In this document: piece after piece, positions 1 through 11,700 of the stretch | How the letters are laid out: each line of letters begins with the position of its first letter | Position numbering within the stretch: position 1 is the first letter of the stretch | DNA from: Nereocystis luetkeana | Lineage: Eukaryota > Sar > Phaeophyceae > Laminariales > Laminariaceae | DNA length: 64,000 nucleotides | Direction: 5' to 3' | NCBI GenBank assembly: GCA_031213475.1 | Contig: JARUPZ010000014.1 | Location: 2,294,001 to 2,358,000 of the forward strand | Notes under the pieces: model-generated | Database searches by the model: none | Told to the model about the DNA's origin: nothing | Seen by the model: only the letters and a program-made list of their open reading frames with translations | Position numbers and translations under genes: made by a program

Positions 1-1250
1 CTCAGAGGTGTTCCTCGGGTGAGCAGACGCGGGAGGGTAGCAGGGTCTTGATCAAGGAGGCGGCCAGCAAACGCGAAAGAGAAGGCATCCATGCGAAGCG
101 GGCGCACGAGCATTGGACCGGGGCGTAGCGAATCACTTTCGTCGAGCTGCCCGGTCTGAGCTATCAAGCGACTATGAGAGGACGCCGGATCAGGGGTCGG
201 GTAGGTTTGTGTTTACCCCGTTACATAAGCGGCAATGGATGGCAGTGCCCCCAAACACCGGGGATCTGACAACAAGCCAACTCATACAAGGGAGGACTTA
301 GGCAGCGAGCACCCGACAGGGGGGTGTTGCAGCGCTACGGGCTCCAGGAGTCTGATAGGTTTGTATGCTGTTGAGTGTCCTTGGGCCCGGGTTTGTGGCG
401 AGGTGAGCGCCTCTGTGGATTGAGTTCAGTGAAGGTAAGCATTGAGGGCATATCACCTTGCAAGTGGAGGTAAGCACTTGTCATTGTGCTATCGCGGAGA
501 AGGGAGGTGAAGGTGAGCCCTCCTGGAGGTTTGGATGCTGTGGTGTTTCCAGGGGTCTGGTAGGTTTGTGTTTACCCCGTTACATAAGCGGCAATGGATG
601 CTATAGCATAGTACCATTTTCAAGGTAGACGCACGGAGCCGCAGTCGCAGTCGTGACCGCCGTAGCAGCCACGACCGCCGTAGCAGGAGCGCCACGCGGG
701 AGCGCAACCGTAGTAGCAGCAACCAAGCACGGCAACGGGAAACCGCAGAGCGGGGGGCAATCAGGGCCGCCGCCGCCGCCCCCGCCGCCGCGGAGGGAGC
801 GCAAACATCCGGCCCAGCAGGAGAAGGAGGAGGAAGAGGTGGAACAGCATCAGGCGCAGCAGCTGTGTCATCAGCAGAAGCAGCAACAGCAGCAACAGCA
901 ACTGAAGCAACAGTAGCAACAGCAGCCGTCGCAGCAGCCGAAACAGCTGCAGCTCCCGGCAGAAAGGAAAAGCTGAAGGTGTAGGAGCCGGGTCACGAGA
1001 ATTGGGGATGCCCGTACATGGCCGAAGCTCTTAAGCGTCGAACGGACAAGGAAGGACGCGGCAGCCGGTTCGTCGGGGAAGTGGAGGAGGAGTTACCAAA
1101 ACGCTGTCACCGGGTAGTGGCCGGGATACCCGCTGTGCGCCGACGAAAATTATGCGTCGGGAAGGGGGGGTGTTGCAGCGCTGCGGGCTCCAAAAGTCGC
1201 CCGGGAGGGCGACAGGGTATTCTGTGATGTACGTCGACTGACCTGACCAG
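1..1250. repeat. GC-rich unassigned DNA with direct repeats
   Basis: No gene is recognised. A 51-bp segment at 191-241 recurs at 550-600 with one mismatch. A shorter segment beginning near 318 (GTGTTGCAGCGCT) recurs near 1167. From about 640 to 930 the sequence is built of CAG/CCG-type triplets and can be read as an 87-residue frame (653-916) rich in Ala, Pro and Gln. The compositional bias explains that frame as well as selection would. The triplet texture resembles the Q-rich Gag-like stretch near 8700-9050, so this could be a worn piece of the same element. Confidence 0.5.
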
Positions 1251-1608
1251 TGACGTATGGAGGGTGCATCGTGTAAGATGGCGATAAGGCCGTAGGATGG
1301 CTCGCTGTCACATCGATGTAGGTATACAATGGAGTGTCCCCGGCGGGGAGTGGCATTGTCTGGTTCATGGAAACCCCGTATCGACTGAAGTGGTCGATAC
1401 GGGTGCTCTGTGGCGCTATCTGGGGTTTAGCCAATCCCACCAAAGTGAAGAAAGAAACAAGTCAAACCATATCCCGTTTGGTTTTCATGAATTTAAGCAC
1501 GGCGCCACAATTAATGTCCATCCTATGTATTGTCTCACTTATTATAGCTCCTAAATTATCTACAGGAACCTGGCCCGACCGCCGTGGGGGCGGGAGGCCT
1601 TTTATTCC
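1251..1608. other. No feature seen
   Basis: No gene, RNA or repeat relation was recognised. Open frames are short and lack protein-like composition. Confidence 0.4.
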
Positions 1609-1950
1609 CTAGTATACTCTATGGGATATGTTGGTTGTATGGTATATGGGAATATGGGAAAACCACCGTATGTGGTATGGTATGTGTTGACGGTATGGAA
1701 CGGGAAAAAAACAGTATATGGTACGGTACGTGTGCGGTAGGGTTCCATGTTTCGATGTCGTGGGTGTCTTATATGGGTAAATTTGCCTGATGGTGTGGTA
1801 TGTTTCAGTATGTAAGGTCCGTAAGGGTCGAATACGTCGTACGAATATCATCTGCAACGAGCTTATAATTCGGTCATTGGAAAGTGTTTATAAGCCTTGC
1901 GGACAGACAGATTTGCATTTACCAAAACTGAGGCTCGGTTCTACAAAGTG
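1609..1950 (+). repeat. Dispersed repeat, copy 1 (inverted relative to 26690-27195)
   Basis: The segment matches the reverse complement of 26690-27195 along most of its length. Shared blocks include the AT-rich stretch with GTATGGTATATGGGAATATG, a block around the motif CGAATACGTCGTACGAATAT, and an end reading into CGGACAGACAGATTTGCAT. No coding potential was seen. The element class is unknown. Confidence 0.75.
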
Positions 1951-3506
1951 ATAATTGTTCAAAAACGAAAGTGAGACGATACAACAGAATGATGACCTTA
2001 TTTCACAGTTTACAAACACTCCGGTCTCCAGCCAACGTTTCGCAGACACTCCGATCTCCTGCAATGCACTTCCGTCCCCCTAGATTCATCATGATACGGT
2101 GGGGTACAGCCCTCAGACCCTCAAAAGAACCCGCGCTCGTTAGCTCTCTGAGGCCGGCCCACCTGTTGTTTGAGAATTCGAGAAGTGCCCTCGTGCAGTA
2201 ATGATGGGGTCACGCAGAAAGTGAATCGATGCAACGCGGTAGTCGCAAGCAGCCAGCCAAAGTGAACAATCTACGAACCACCACAGACACGATAGAGGGC
2301 ACGGCAGGGCCCAAGGAGCTGGGGGTCGATAGGACTGGTATCGTAGATCACTTGGGGTTGACTTTCTTGATTCACTTGTGGGGCTTACTGAAGGGGGTGG
2401 TCCCGGCACCTCGTTACGGGCTCTATACCCGAGACCAACAACGTTCCCACAACAGGGATTTTCCCTGCCCCTACAAGATGCGCCCAGAGGAGCTAGTCAA
2501 AGCTTACATCTGTCCATACAAATAGACCCGCGCGTGACACAGAACAGCTTGTCATGCACCGTACGAGTAGTGTCCTCCTCGTAGCGCAGGTCACGACAGT
2601 CGCAGGCATCGCTATGAACTTTTCACACTGGTGCCACTCTCTGTTACATGTATTATAATAGTTGAAACGTTTTGAGAGCGTATTTGTGGGCTGGCAGTTT
2701 TCGGTTTGGAGCGACGCTGCATGAAAAGCAGCAGGTAGAACGCAAGAGAAGGCACAGCAAGCACGGCCGTGGTAATCAGGAGTTGATTGTTTTTCCCACC
2801 ATTCCACCCTAACGCTCAAGAAAGGGGGGGGGGGGCAGCAGTTTCGTAGTATAGCAGTATAGCAGAGTAGCAGAAGATTGCGGCCGGCGTTTTGGTTTGT
2901 CGGTGGTATGGTTCCGAAACGTGAACCTAGGAAGCGGGTTAGCCGAAGTTTTTTTTTTGTCTGGGGACAGGGTACCCATGTGTGTGCCTTTTAGGCATTT
3001 TTTTGCTGCGTAAATTAAGACCAATTATTATGGGAATTATTTCTGAGCTCTCGGAACTGAGTTTTCAGGCCGAATACACGCGTTTAACTCGGCGGGAAAA
3101 CAAAAAACACCTGTAGACTCCTCAAATTTCCCCCTGCAGTTTTTTGCGAGCTTTCAGAAACCATTTTTCGTTTACCCAGAGTCGTAGTTTAATTTTTGGA
3201 GCAGCCAAACAGTTTTCTCTGGAGGGTCAGAAATAAGGCTGTTGGTCAGACTCAGAACTGAGGCCAGAAATAATGGATCTTCAAAGATTTTTGATGAAAA
3301 ACTATGGTGTCTTCAGAACTGGAAAAATGGACGAGCAGTCCAACTACGACTCTGGAAAAACGTAAAAAGTGCTCCAGAAAGCTCTCGGAAACTAAGAGGA
3401 GCATCCTGAGGAGTCTACCGGTGTTTTCGACAGTCCCGTCAAGTGAACCCCCGGTTTTCGGCAAAAAAAAACAGTTCTCAGATCCTTTCCAAAATTTCCC
3501 ATAATA
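1951..3506. other. No feature seen
   Basis: There are homopolymer runs (G run near 2827, T runs near 2950 and 2998). Short frames on both strands have no recognisable domain. Confidence 0.4.
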
Positions 3507-3997
3507 GGTCTAAGGGCCGGTCTGAACGAGGGCAAAATAAACGAAAAAAAAAACTAAATGAAAACACGAAAAACAGAACTAAAGAGCACGTGAGTTTTAT
3601 TGGTCAAATTGAAAAATAAGTAGAGATCCCGATACCTACGTTTTCACATTTCGTTTTCTTTAAGTCCCAATCAGGAAGTGGCTGTGGCGATATATTTTTC
3701 GACATGAGTCCCACTCATCATTCAAACGTCTGCCATCGAACAGCGATGGCCGATACACAAGTTCTAGAGCACTCCGTAGGGAGCGGGTTGGACCACGAGA
3801 ACCGCCTGCTGTAGGGTGCCTTACCTGTGTGAGTTGTGTCTATCCACGGTTGCTGTCGAGCGCTATCGCCGGGAATCCCGTGCTGTGGCGGTTGAGCCAT
3901 TCCGAAAAATTGCACCGCGTAAAAATTCGACTCGGCTTCTTGTTTTTGTTCAGTTTTTTTTCGTTTTTTTCTGCCCTCGTCAAGACGGGCCCTAATA
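3507..3997. mobile_element. TIR element (MITE-like), 491 bp
   Basis: The left end reads CTAAGGGCCGGTCTGAACGA followed by GGGC and an A-rich run. The reverse complement of the right end reads TTAGGGCCCGTCTTGACGAG followed by GGC and a similar A-rich run. These imperfect terminal inverted repeats extend over about 45 bp. The 8-mer CCATAATA flanks both sides (3499-3506 and 3998-4005), as expected for a target-site duplication. No transposase is encoded, so this is a non-autonomous DNA element. An 8-bp duplication fits hAT, but the superfamily is not proven. Confidence 0.7.
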
Positions 3998-4005
3998 CCA
4001 TAATA

Positions 4006-4779
4006 TACCTGCTACATTTTTCCGTCAAATGTAGCAAACCAGGAATGATTGCAAGCATCATTATCGTCATCCAGTCGTCAGCAAGTCGTACTTGGAAAAA
4101 GCCTCATACCCCCGGTAAAGCTGTAGAAAACTGTTCTTGATAACATTACAGGTTATTTAGATATAATCCACTGCTGCCGCTGTCATGTCCTGGCGACGGC
4201 GCTTGATGCTGCGGTAGTGGGAGCAGGAGACAATATTAGTGGCAGGGCGCTGACAACGGGTGACGATGAAGCAGGAGGCTTGTCGTTGGGGTTTGTGGTT
4301 GTCAGGGGACATCGTGGACGCATCCCCGGGTTTCATAAGTAGAATGGATTATGGTATAACGAATGCGGTCGCCAGGGGACATCCGGGGGATATTCCCGGG
4401 TTTCCTGTTGAGATATGGACATTGGGGTATAACGGATGTAGCGTCCTTGTTGCTGGGAAACTTTGCCCACAGCAGTCAATCACTCTTTTTTCTTTGTCTT
4501 TCCTTGCTTCTCGGTGATAATTCACATCTCTTACTTCGCGTTGACTAGGATGGTTGACTCGCTCGAGTGGTGCAGCTATATGTTGGCCTCGAGCTGAACT
4601 TGGTCATCCGAGGCGTACCATAGGTTGCTGGCCGCGTCTTCACTAAGGTTATTGACTATGCGGAGAAGCAGCGGGAGGTTTTTCGATTACTTCGAGCATC
4701 ACTCAATTACACACAATACAGCCTTCGGTGCGTTGCAGGGGAAATCACACACCAGCAGGGGAGTCCGCCATCTAAAACT
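4006..4779. other. No gene seen; short local duplication
   Basis: A block of about 80 bp around 4300-4350 (ending in CCCCGGGTTTCAT) is repeated in altered form around 4370-4430. Nothing else was recognised. Confidence 0.35.
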
Positions 4780-5560
4780 CGAGAACTCAGTTCGTATACA
4801 GTAGTCGTACATATCTCGAACCACATCGTACCAGGGAATGATCCACATTAAATCTCAAGAGTTTGCATTTAGGATTGGCCTTACCTGACATGAAGCGGGG
4901 TGACCGTGGGTGCATCATACCCCTCACCGCACACAGCAGCAGTGCGTAGACCAGTAGCTTATCATGTCGAGTCACCATCCCGCACAGATAGAAAACTCTG
5001 GTAAAAGCCAGCGTATCAGGCATATCAGGTAATTAAAAAGTAAGCGCCCCATACAACAGACCAAACACTACCGCGAGCGACCCCTCGTCGCGAGCAATCT
5101 CTTGTCAACCAGAGTCCCGATCCACATCGAATATTTGAGGCCGTCGACTATGTCCACTGGCCTTGCCCGACACGAGGCGGGTGTACATACCTCTCACCGC
5201 ATACAAGAACAGAACGTAGACCAGTAGCTAATCATGTTCTGTCGCCATCCAGCACAGGTAAAAAGCCAGTGTCTCAGGCATATCAGGTCCTTCCCAAGTA
5301 AACCTTCGTTATGATGACCCGAACATCAACGCAAGCAACCGCTCACCGCGAGCAACCTCTCGCCAACGGATCGATCCACATTTTGCCTTCTAGACCGTCG
5401 TCTATATTCACTGGCCTTGCCCGATTCAAGCGGGGTGATCGTATGTTTATCATAGCTCTCACCGCACACAGCAGTACCACATCATGTCGATATTCCGCAC
5501 ACAGCAGCATGAACCACATAGCAATAGACGATCTCAAGAGTTTCTCTACAGTATGACAGT
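4780..5560. repeat. Degenerate tandem repeat, about 265-bp unit, member of a dispersed family
   Basis: At least three diverged copies follow each other. GATCCACAT occurs near 4840, 5111 and 5371, and CACTGGCCTTGCCCGA occurs near 5156 and 5412. The same core (GGCCGTC-CTA followed by GGCCTTGCC and AGCGGG) is found in reverse at 25245-25470 and forward at 37540-37790. It is therefore one unit of a family scattered through the window. No coding potential was seen. Confidence 0.65.
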
Positions 5561-5573
5561 AGCAGCAGACAAC

Positions 5574-6263
5574 GTTTTGTGTATATTTGGTACAGTAGCA
5601 GTGGGTGTTTTTGTCATGGTGTACAAGAGCGGTGCGTCAGGCCTGTCAGGCCTACTATATGGAGGAACTTTGAGTGTAACACCAACGCAAGCTATCGCCG
5701 CTCGCCACCCCGACGCACACTTAAAATATTCGAAGCGAATATGGAGTTTGTTAAAAAGGCGTTGATAAGAATTGGGAGGCATTACAAGGTAACATATGGC
5801 AAGTGGATTATGGATGAGGGTACCTGGTCAGAGTTCGTGCCCCAAGCAGAGGGGGAGAACCAACGAGATAAAAGGCAGGCATAACCCAAGATAATAGTAG
5901 CCAAATACGGGTGGTGATATACATACAGGCTTGGAGCGCTTTTGTTTGCGCAGGATGACGAACAACGGAAAATGTCGCTCGACGTATGGGGCAGCAGTGA
6001 CAACTAGAGACAACGCGGACGCCGCCAGTGACGAGGGTGGAGAGGGAAACGTCACCAGAGGCGAGGCTGGAGAGGGAGGAGCCGGAAGCGGGGCGGGAGG
6101 CGCCGGAAGCGGGGCGGGACAATGTTTTATGTATACCTGGTACAGTAGCAGTGGGTGTTTTTGTCATGGTGTACAAGAGCGGTGCGTCAGGCTTATTATA
6201 TGGAGGAACTTTGAGTGTAACACCAACGCAAGCTATCGCCGCTCGTTACCTCGACGCAAACAA
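5574..6263. repeat. Direct repeat of about 140 bp flanking a copied Gag-like segment
   Basis: The block at 5574-5725, containing CAGTAGCAGTGGGTGTTTTT, recurs almost unchanged at 6121-6263. Between the two copies, 5885-6120 is a second copy of 8365-8600, the start of the Gag-like region of the older retroelement. The arrangement looks like an insertion or a segmental copy, with the 140-bp block duplicated on both sides. No intact gene is present. Confidence 0.7.
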
Positions 6264-6761
6264 CGAGATACTCGAAGGGGGTCAGTTTCTCTGTTTGTTT
6301 GAATCAAAACACAACACTTCGGCCAAATCATAGCGTTTGGTCCACATGGCATCCGTGAAGGTGGGGCTTGGCGCAATCGGCTTTTCCCCGTGCTAGCTAC
6401 CCCTGCTTGTGGTGACAACGTCGAAGCTAACGCCCCACCGATTCTTTAAAAGAGTGCGTGAGCCACGCGTGGAGGAGGTAGATGGGCGGGGTGTTGAAAG
6501 TTGAATGCTTTTCATTGTTGTTTTGTCTCGGCGGCGTGTGTCCAGTTTTTTATGTTGCGTGCTTCATTTTTTTTGTTTCACTTTTTGATACTCCACCTGG
6601 AGAATCTATTCGTTTCACCCTTAAGGGAATGCTAGTACCCTCAGGAATGCGTCGTGAGCGCTATTTTACGCCAAAACGAGGCCGAGTATCTTTCAATGAT
6701 TATATACCCATTCCTACCAAATATAGACTGCGACGAAATAAATGCAACCACAACGTATAGG
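6264..6761. other. No feature seen
   Basis: No repeat relation or protein domain was recognised in this stretch. Confidence 0.35.
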
Positions 6762-6957
6762 CACAATTCGATGCGAGTCGACGAGGGAAGAAAAGGCTGA
6801 AATCTTGTCGCGATAAAAATGAAGGCACGTACCGTAGCGGGAAGGGGGGAGAAGAGCCTGCTATGTGACCCCGGATCTGAGTTACGAGTTGGAAGGAGAG
6901 AGAGAAGAAGATGGGCAAAGATAATAAATGAGCAAAAAATAAAATAAAATAAAAATA
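6762..6957 (+). mobile_element. SINE body copy with A-rich tail
   Basis: This is the reverse complement of the body of the SINE at 40981-41350. It shares the blocks GATGCGAGTCGACGAGGGAA, ATGAAGGCACGTACCG and CTCCTTCC-type pyrimidine or purine stretches. It ends in GAGCAAAAAATAAAATAAAA, an A-rich tail as expected for a retroposed 3' end on the + strand. The tRNA-like head is not recognisable here, so the copy is probably 5'-truncated. Confidence 0.7.
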
Positions 6958-8339
6958 GCGGTGCCCGTGCTTGGCTACGGTTTTAGCAAAGCAAAGCCAC
7001 ACTGTCATCGGAAATATTTTTTGAAACTCTCCTCACAAACACGAATCGTAACGCAAAATTCACGGCTGCTTGTTGGATCACCAATCCGATGTCGACCGCT
7101 CTCCAAAACTTCCTAGAATTGACCGTGGCGGCATTCACCACAATTGCATAAGAGTTGAGACGTCCGTATACGTACACTATGGGAAGGACAGCTTTTGAAT
7201 ATTGCTTGTCATGCTGCGCATGCTGTTCTCTATCTTCGACGCGATCTCCCTGCCGAAAAGAGTCGATTCGACGGAGGACGGTCTCGATCAAATTAGCCGA
7301 GGTCTTCGCGGTACGTCATAAAAAAACGAGTTGCAGGTGGGGAGCAAACTGGAACTAGGTGCATGGACTATTTATTGAGGACATGCCGTTTATATTGATG
7401 GCCTGGCCTACGTCGAAAAGAGCGTTTAGACTGCTGGTTTGGATGACATGGCTCACCCGCCTTTTAGTGAGAGAATAATAGTCATCCATAGCTGCTGACG
7501 ACCTGATAGAACGCCTCGGCGAATCCGAGTTGTCACAGTGTGCATTCCAGGGATAGTATTTGCTTGAATACGCAACTTTGATACTGGCACAACCATCTAC
7601 GCGTGAAAATACAATGGAAAAACAAACCTTGTGTTGGTCTCGAAATTGGGGATATTTGCAGTGAGCCATGCTGAACCCAGCGGGCCTTATTGTGGTAACG
7701 CTGCTATAGCAGCTGTTGTTGTCGTTGTTGATGTTGCTACGGTTGCTGCTCCAGAAGCACCCGCTGCCTCGCCCCGTGATATCGTCAGTACGCGATCCAT
7801 TCCCAGGGTGTCAGGGATCATTTGTTGATCTGCTTTGCGCGGGTCATGATCGCCTGCAACGACAGTAAAAAAAAAATCGTACCTCGCGAGTGGATCTGTC
7901 GAAGCAATTTACGCGACTATGTCTGCACAAGACAAAAAAACGATGTACAGTCGCAAAGGTCCCATCGTCCTGGCGTCCCGATAATTGTCAATAATCCTTG
8001 ATCATTGGTACAGATGGCGGCTAAAGGTACATGACACCCAGAGACAACGGGGAATTCTCAAAAGTACTATTGACCAAGGAAAGTTACGCCGAGGAACAAA
8101 ACACACGCACCTGTCAAGGCACACGCACCTGTCAGTCACGTGGAAAATGCACACGAGCGACGGCAACGGTGGCAGCCTGGATTGCTTAGAGGGTAGGAAA
8201 CGTCAAACGTACGCAAGCCCGCAGCACATAATGCAAACAATGAATACAACGCAAAGTCGTCGATTGACATCATACTAATATGCGGCTGCACAAAAGGTCG
8301 TAAGGGCAACATGCCTTTAGGCGTAAAAAAATGGACAAC
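6958..8339. other. No feature seen
   Basis: Several frames of 60-100 codons occur on both strands, but none shows a domain or protein-like composition. No repeat relation was noticed. Confidence 0.35.
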
Positions 8340-8693
8340 ACTAGGAAGAAGCAGGCAGAACGCGAGATAATAGTAGCCAAATACGGGCAGTGATGATATA
8401 CACACAGCCTTGGAACGTTTTTGTTTGCGCAGGATGACGAACAACGGAAAACGTCGCACGACGTATGGGGCAGCAGTGACAACCAGAAACAACGCAGACG
8501 CCGCCAGTGACGAGGGCGGAGGGGGAGACGTCACCAGAGGCGAAGCTGGAGAGGGAGGCGCCGGAAGCGGGGCGGGAGGCGCCGGAAGCGGGGCGGGAGC
8601 GACCGTAGAGTCAACTCTGCAGGAGCTGCTGCTGGAAGCTCTGAATCTTCTAAATAAACGCCTTCAGCCGAGCCCGTAAGACCAACCGCAAGC

Positions 8694-8728
<35 letters not shown>

Positions 8729-11700
8729 CGCAACAGCAGCAGCACCAGCAGCAGTCACTGTCGCAGCAGCAACAACAGCAGGAAGCACCGTCGCAGCAGC
8801 ACCAGCACCAGCGGCAGCAACACCAGCAAGGTCAACATCAATAACAGCAGCAACACTTGCAACCACAGCCGTTCGAGATTCCAGCCCAGCCAATGTGGCA
8901 TCTGCCGCAGGAACAGCAACAACAGCAGCCGCACCCAGCACCCCCGCCGCCGCCCCCGCAACAACAACAATCACACCCGGCAGTCCCTCCCCTCGCGTCC
9001 TGGCCGCAGCAACAGCAGCAGCAGCAGCAGCAGTTGCAGGCGCAGCATCCGCAGCCGTACATGCAAGCCGTACCACACGCGCAGTTTTTCCACCCTCCGG
9101 GTATGCAGTACCCTGGACAGTGGTGGCCGGGAGGACCAGCGGTGCAGCCATGGGGCGGAGCGGGGAGCCTTTCGGGTGGAATGGAGCACGCGGTGAGCAT
9201 CGAAGCGCGCACCATGGGCCGCAGATTCCGCGAAGCGGAGCATCAGGATGTCGCAAGAAGCAGGAGCAGTATCGACGTATGTGCTGCGCGGTGGTCTGTT
9301 TGTTCCCTCAATGTTGACAGGTGAGGGTTTCGCCCGTACGATCAGGTACATTGCTGATCCCAGCCAGAGCCTTCTCGACATGATCACCCCCCCGCTATCC
9401 TAAATTGATATCGACGCCTTCTCGCCCCCGGTGGAGCAGGGAACCTTGTGGGTGTCCCGTACGCCGGAGGTTCATTTCCAGGCGTTCGTCAATGTCCTCG
9501 TAAAGGTCATCCAACTGGGCGACGCAGAGTCAAGAGGTGCGTGTCGCAGGGCAAGAGGGATTGCTTGATCGAGGAGTTTCAGACCATGGACAAAGCTCTC
9601 ACCACGTACCTGGTACATGACTACGCACTTCAACTCGCTTCTGCCGAAGCAGCAGGCAGTGCGGGGTCGCGTCATTTTCGCCGCTTACCGTGATATCAAT
9701 GACTTCTTCGGACTGCTCCTTGACGCTGCGGCCCCCGTGAAACGGCAGTTTCCCAACGCCGCCCCTCCCGAAGGAGCGTGTGAAGGGTTGACACCCCCAG
9801 CCTTCACCCTGCTGCGCGAGCTAACTTCGAGGAGGAGCTACAGCTTGCTGGGTCGGATGGACCTCGCACTCGAAGTGCCCAGGCTCGGCAGGGGAACAAC
9901 AGCGGTGAAACCACTCAAAAGGAAGGCGAACGCAATTGGAGCGCACCCCTCGGCTGCTCGTTTTCGCACGGACGACGCGGCGCCGGCGCGGTTTTTCGCG
10001 TCAGGTTTGGAGCGGGAACGCAAGCCGGAGAGAGCGTGCCTCTTCGCTTGGCGGAGGACACCATGCACCCGCAACAACTGCTCGTACTCGCACGGTCCTT
10101 TTGCGATAGATGGGGCGAGAGCCCCAGGACTGCCTGTACCACCACCGCCCCCGCCGCAACGGTAACAACAGCAACAGCCCAAGCAGCAACTGCGACCTCA
10201 GCAGCAGCAACAGCAGCAGCATCAGCAGCAGCATCAGCAGCAGCATCCACGGACTCAGACGGCTCCTCCAGCGGGGGTTGCAAGGTTCCGTTTCTCGCAC
10301 GGGCAGCAGGGGAGGGGGAGCGGAGGGCATGGTCGGCACGGGGCGGGGGGGGGGAGAGGATTGGGTGGGAATTGACAGGGCGGGCCTCGCCCGGAGGCGG
10401 GGCCGAACGGCGGGGGGCGCGGGGCGGAGGTCGGAATTTCGACGTTCGTGGACAGACGTAAGTCGGTGGGACTAGCGGAGCAAGACGCGTTCGTTGGTGA
10501 GGGGTGTGACTTTGAATGTGCAGAATCGACACCTGCCGGTAAGATGATGACAAAATGCGCCGCAGTAAACCCAGAAGCTGATAGCGAGTGTAGAGAGAAC
10601 AGAACGTTTAGGAAAGTCGTAAACCTAGCACGGACAGTGCGCGCGCATGAGAAAGCTGAAAAGTTCTCAACATGCACTTTGAGTATAGAGAACAACAACA
10701 GTATTTTTAGTCGAGAATGAGTGTCTCCGGCTCGCCCCCAAACCGGGGGAGCCCTTGTGGGTGCTGGGCAATGTCGGAAAAGGGAAAAACACCTCTAGAC
10801 AGAATTATAAGCCACAGAACGACAGTACTACTACTAGGCATAACTATGTTGAGTTGCCAGCCCTTAGCCCAAGGAAGACCCGTTGGGCACAGGAGACACG
10901 CGAGACTGAAGAAAATAGCATTAGTCCTAGACAGAGTTACTTTAAGCAGAACATCAACAATTCCAGACGGAATGTGGATGTCCTGATCGCCCTGACCTCG
11001 AGTCAGGGCAAGTCCGTAAAAGAAAAGAAAATCTCTAGACAGAGTGACGAGGCGCAGAAGAACAGAAAATAAGGTAGACATAATTATGGTGTTCAGCCAC
11101 TTAGTCCAGGGGAGACCCGTTGGGCACAGGGCACAACCGAGACGGAAGAAAATGGTAGTAGCTCTAGACAGGGTTACTGGATCAGAACATTAACAGTTCT
11201 AGACATAATGATGATTTCCTGATCGCCCTGACGTCGAGTCAGGGCAAGTCCGTAAAAGAAAAGAAAACCTCTAGACAGAGTGACAAGTCGCAGAACAACA
11301 GCAATTCGGTAGACAGAATGATGTTGAGCTGCCAGCCCGTAGCTCAGGGAAGACCCCTTGGGCACAGGGCACAACCGAGACGGAAGAAAATAGCAGTAGC
11401 TCTAGACAAAGTTACTTTGATCAGAACATCAACAATTTTAGACTGAATGATGACCTCAGGGCAAGTCCGTAAAAGAAAGAAAAATCTCTAGGCAGAGTAA
11501 CGAGTCGAAGAACAGCAGCGATCCTAGACAGGATTATGTTGATCTGCCTGCCCGTAGCCCAGGGGAGACCCCTTGGGCACAGGGCACTACCGAGACGGAA
11601 GAAAATAGCAGTAGCTCTAGACAGAGTTACTTTGATCAGAACATCAACAATTCTAGACAGAATGATGATGTCTTGTTCGCCCTGACCTCGAGTCAGGGCA

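Noticed and set aside
8838-9215. Cys- and Gly-rich frame on the - strand with many CCC-type runs
   Set aside because: It is the shadow of the CAG-repeat stretch on the + strand. The composition follows from the triplet repeat.
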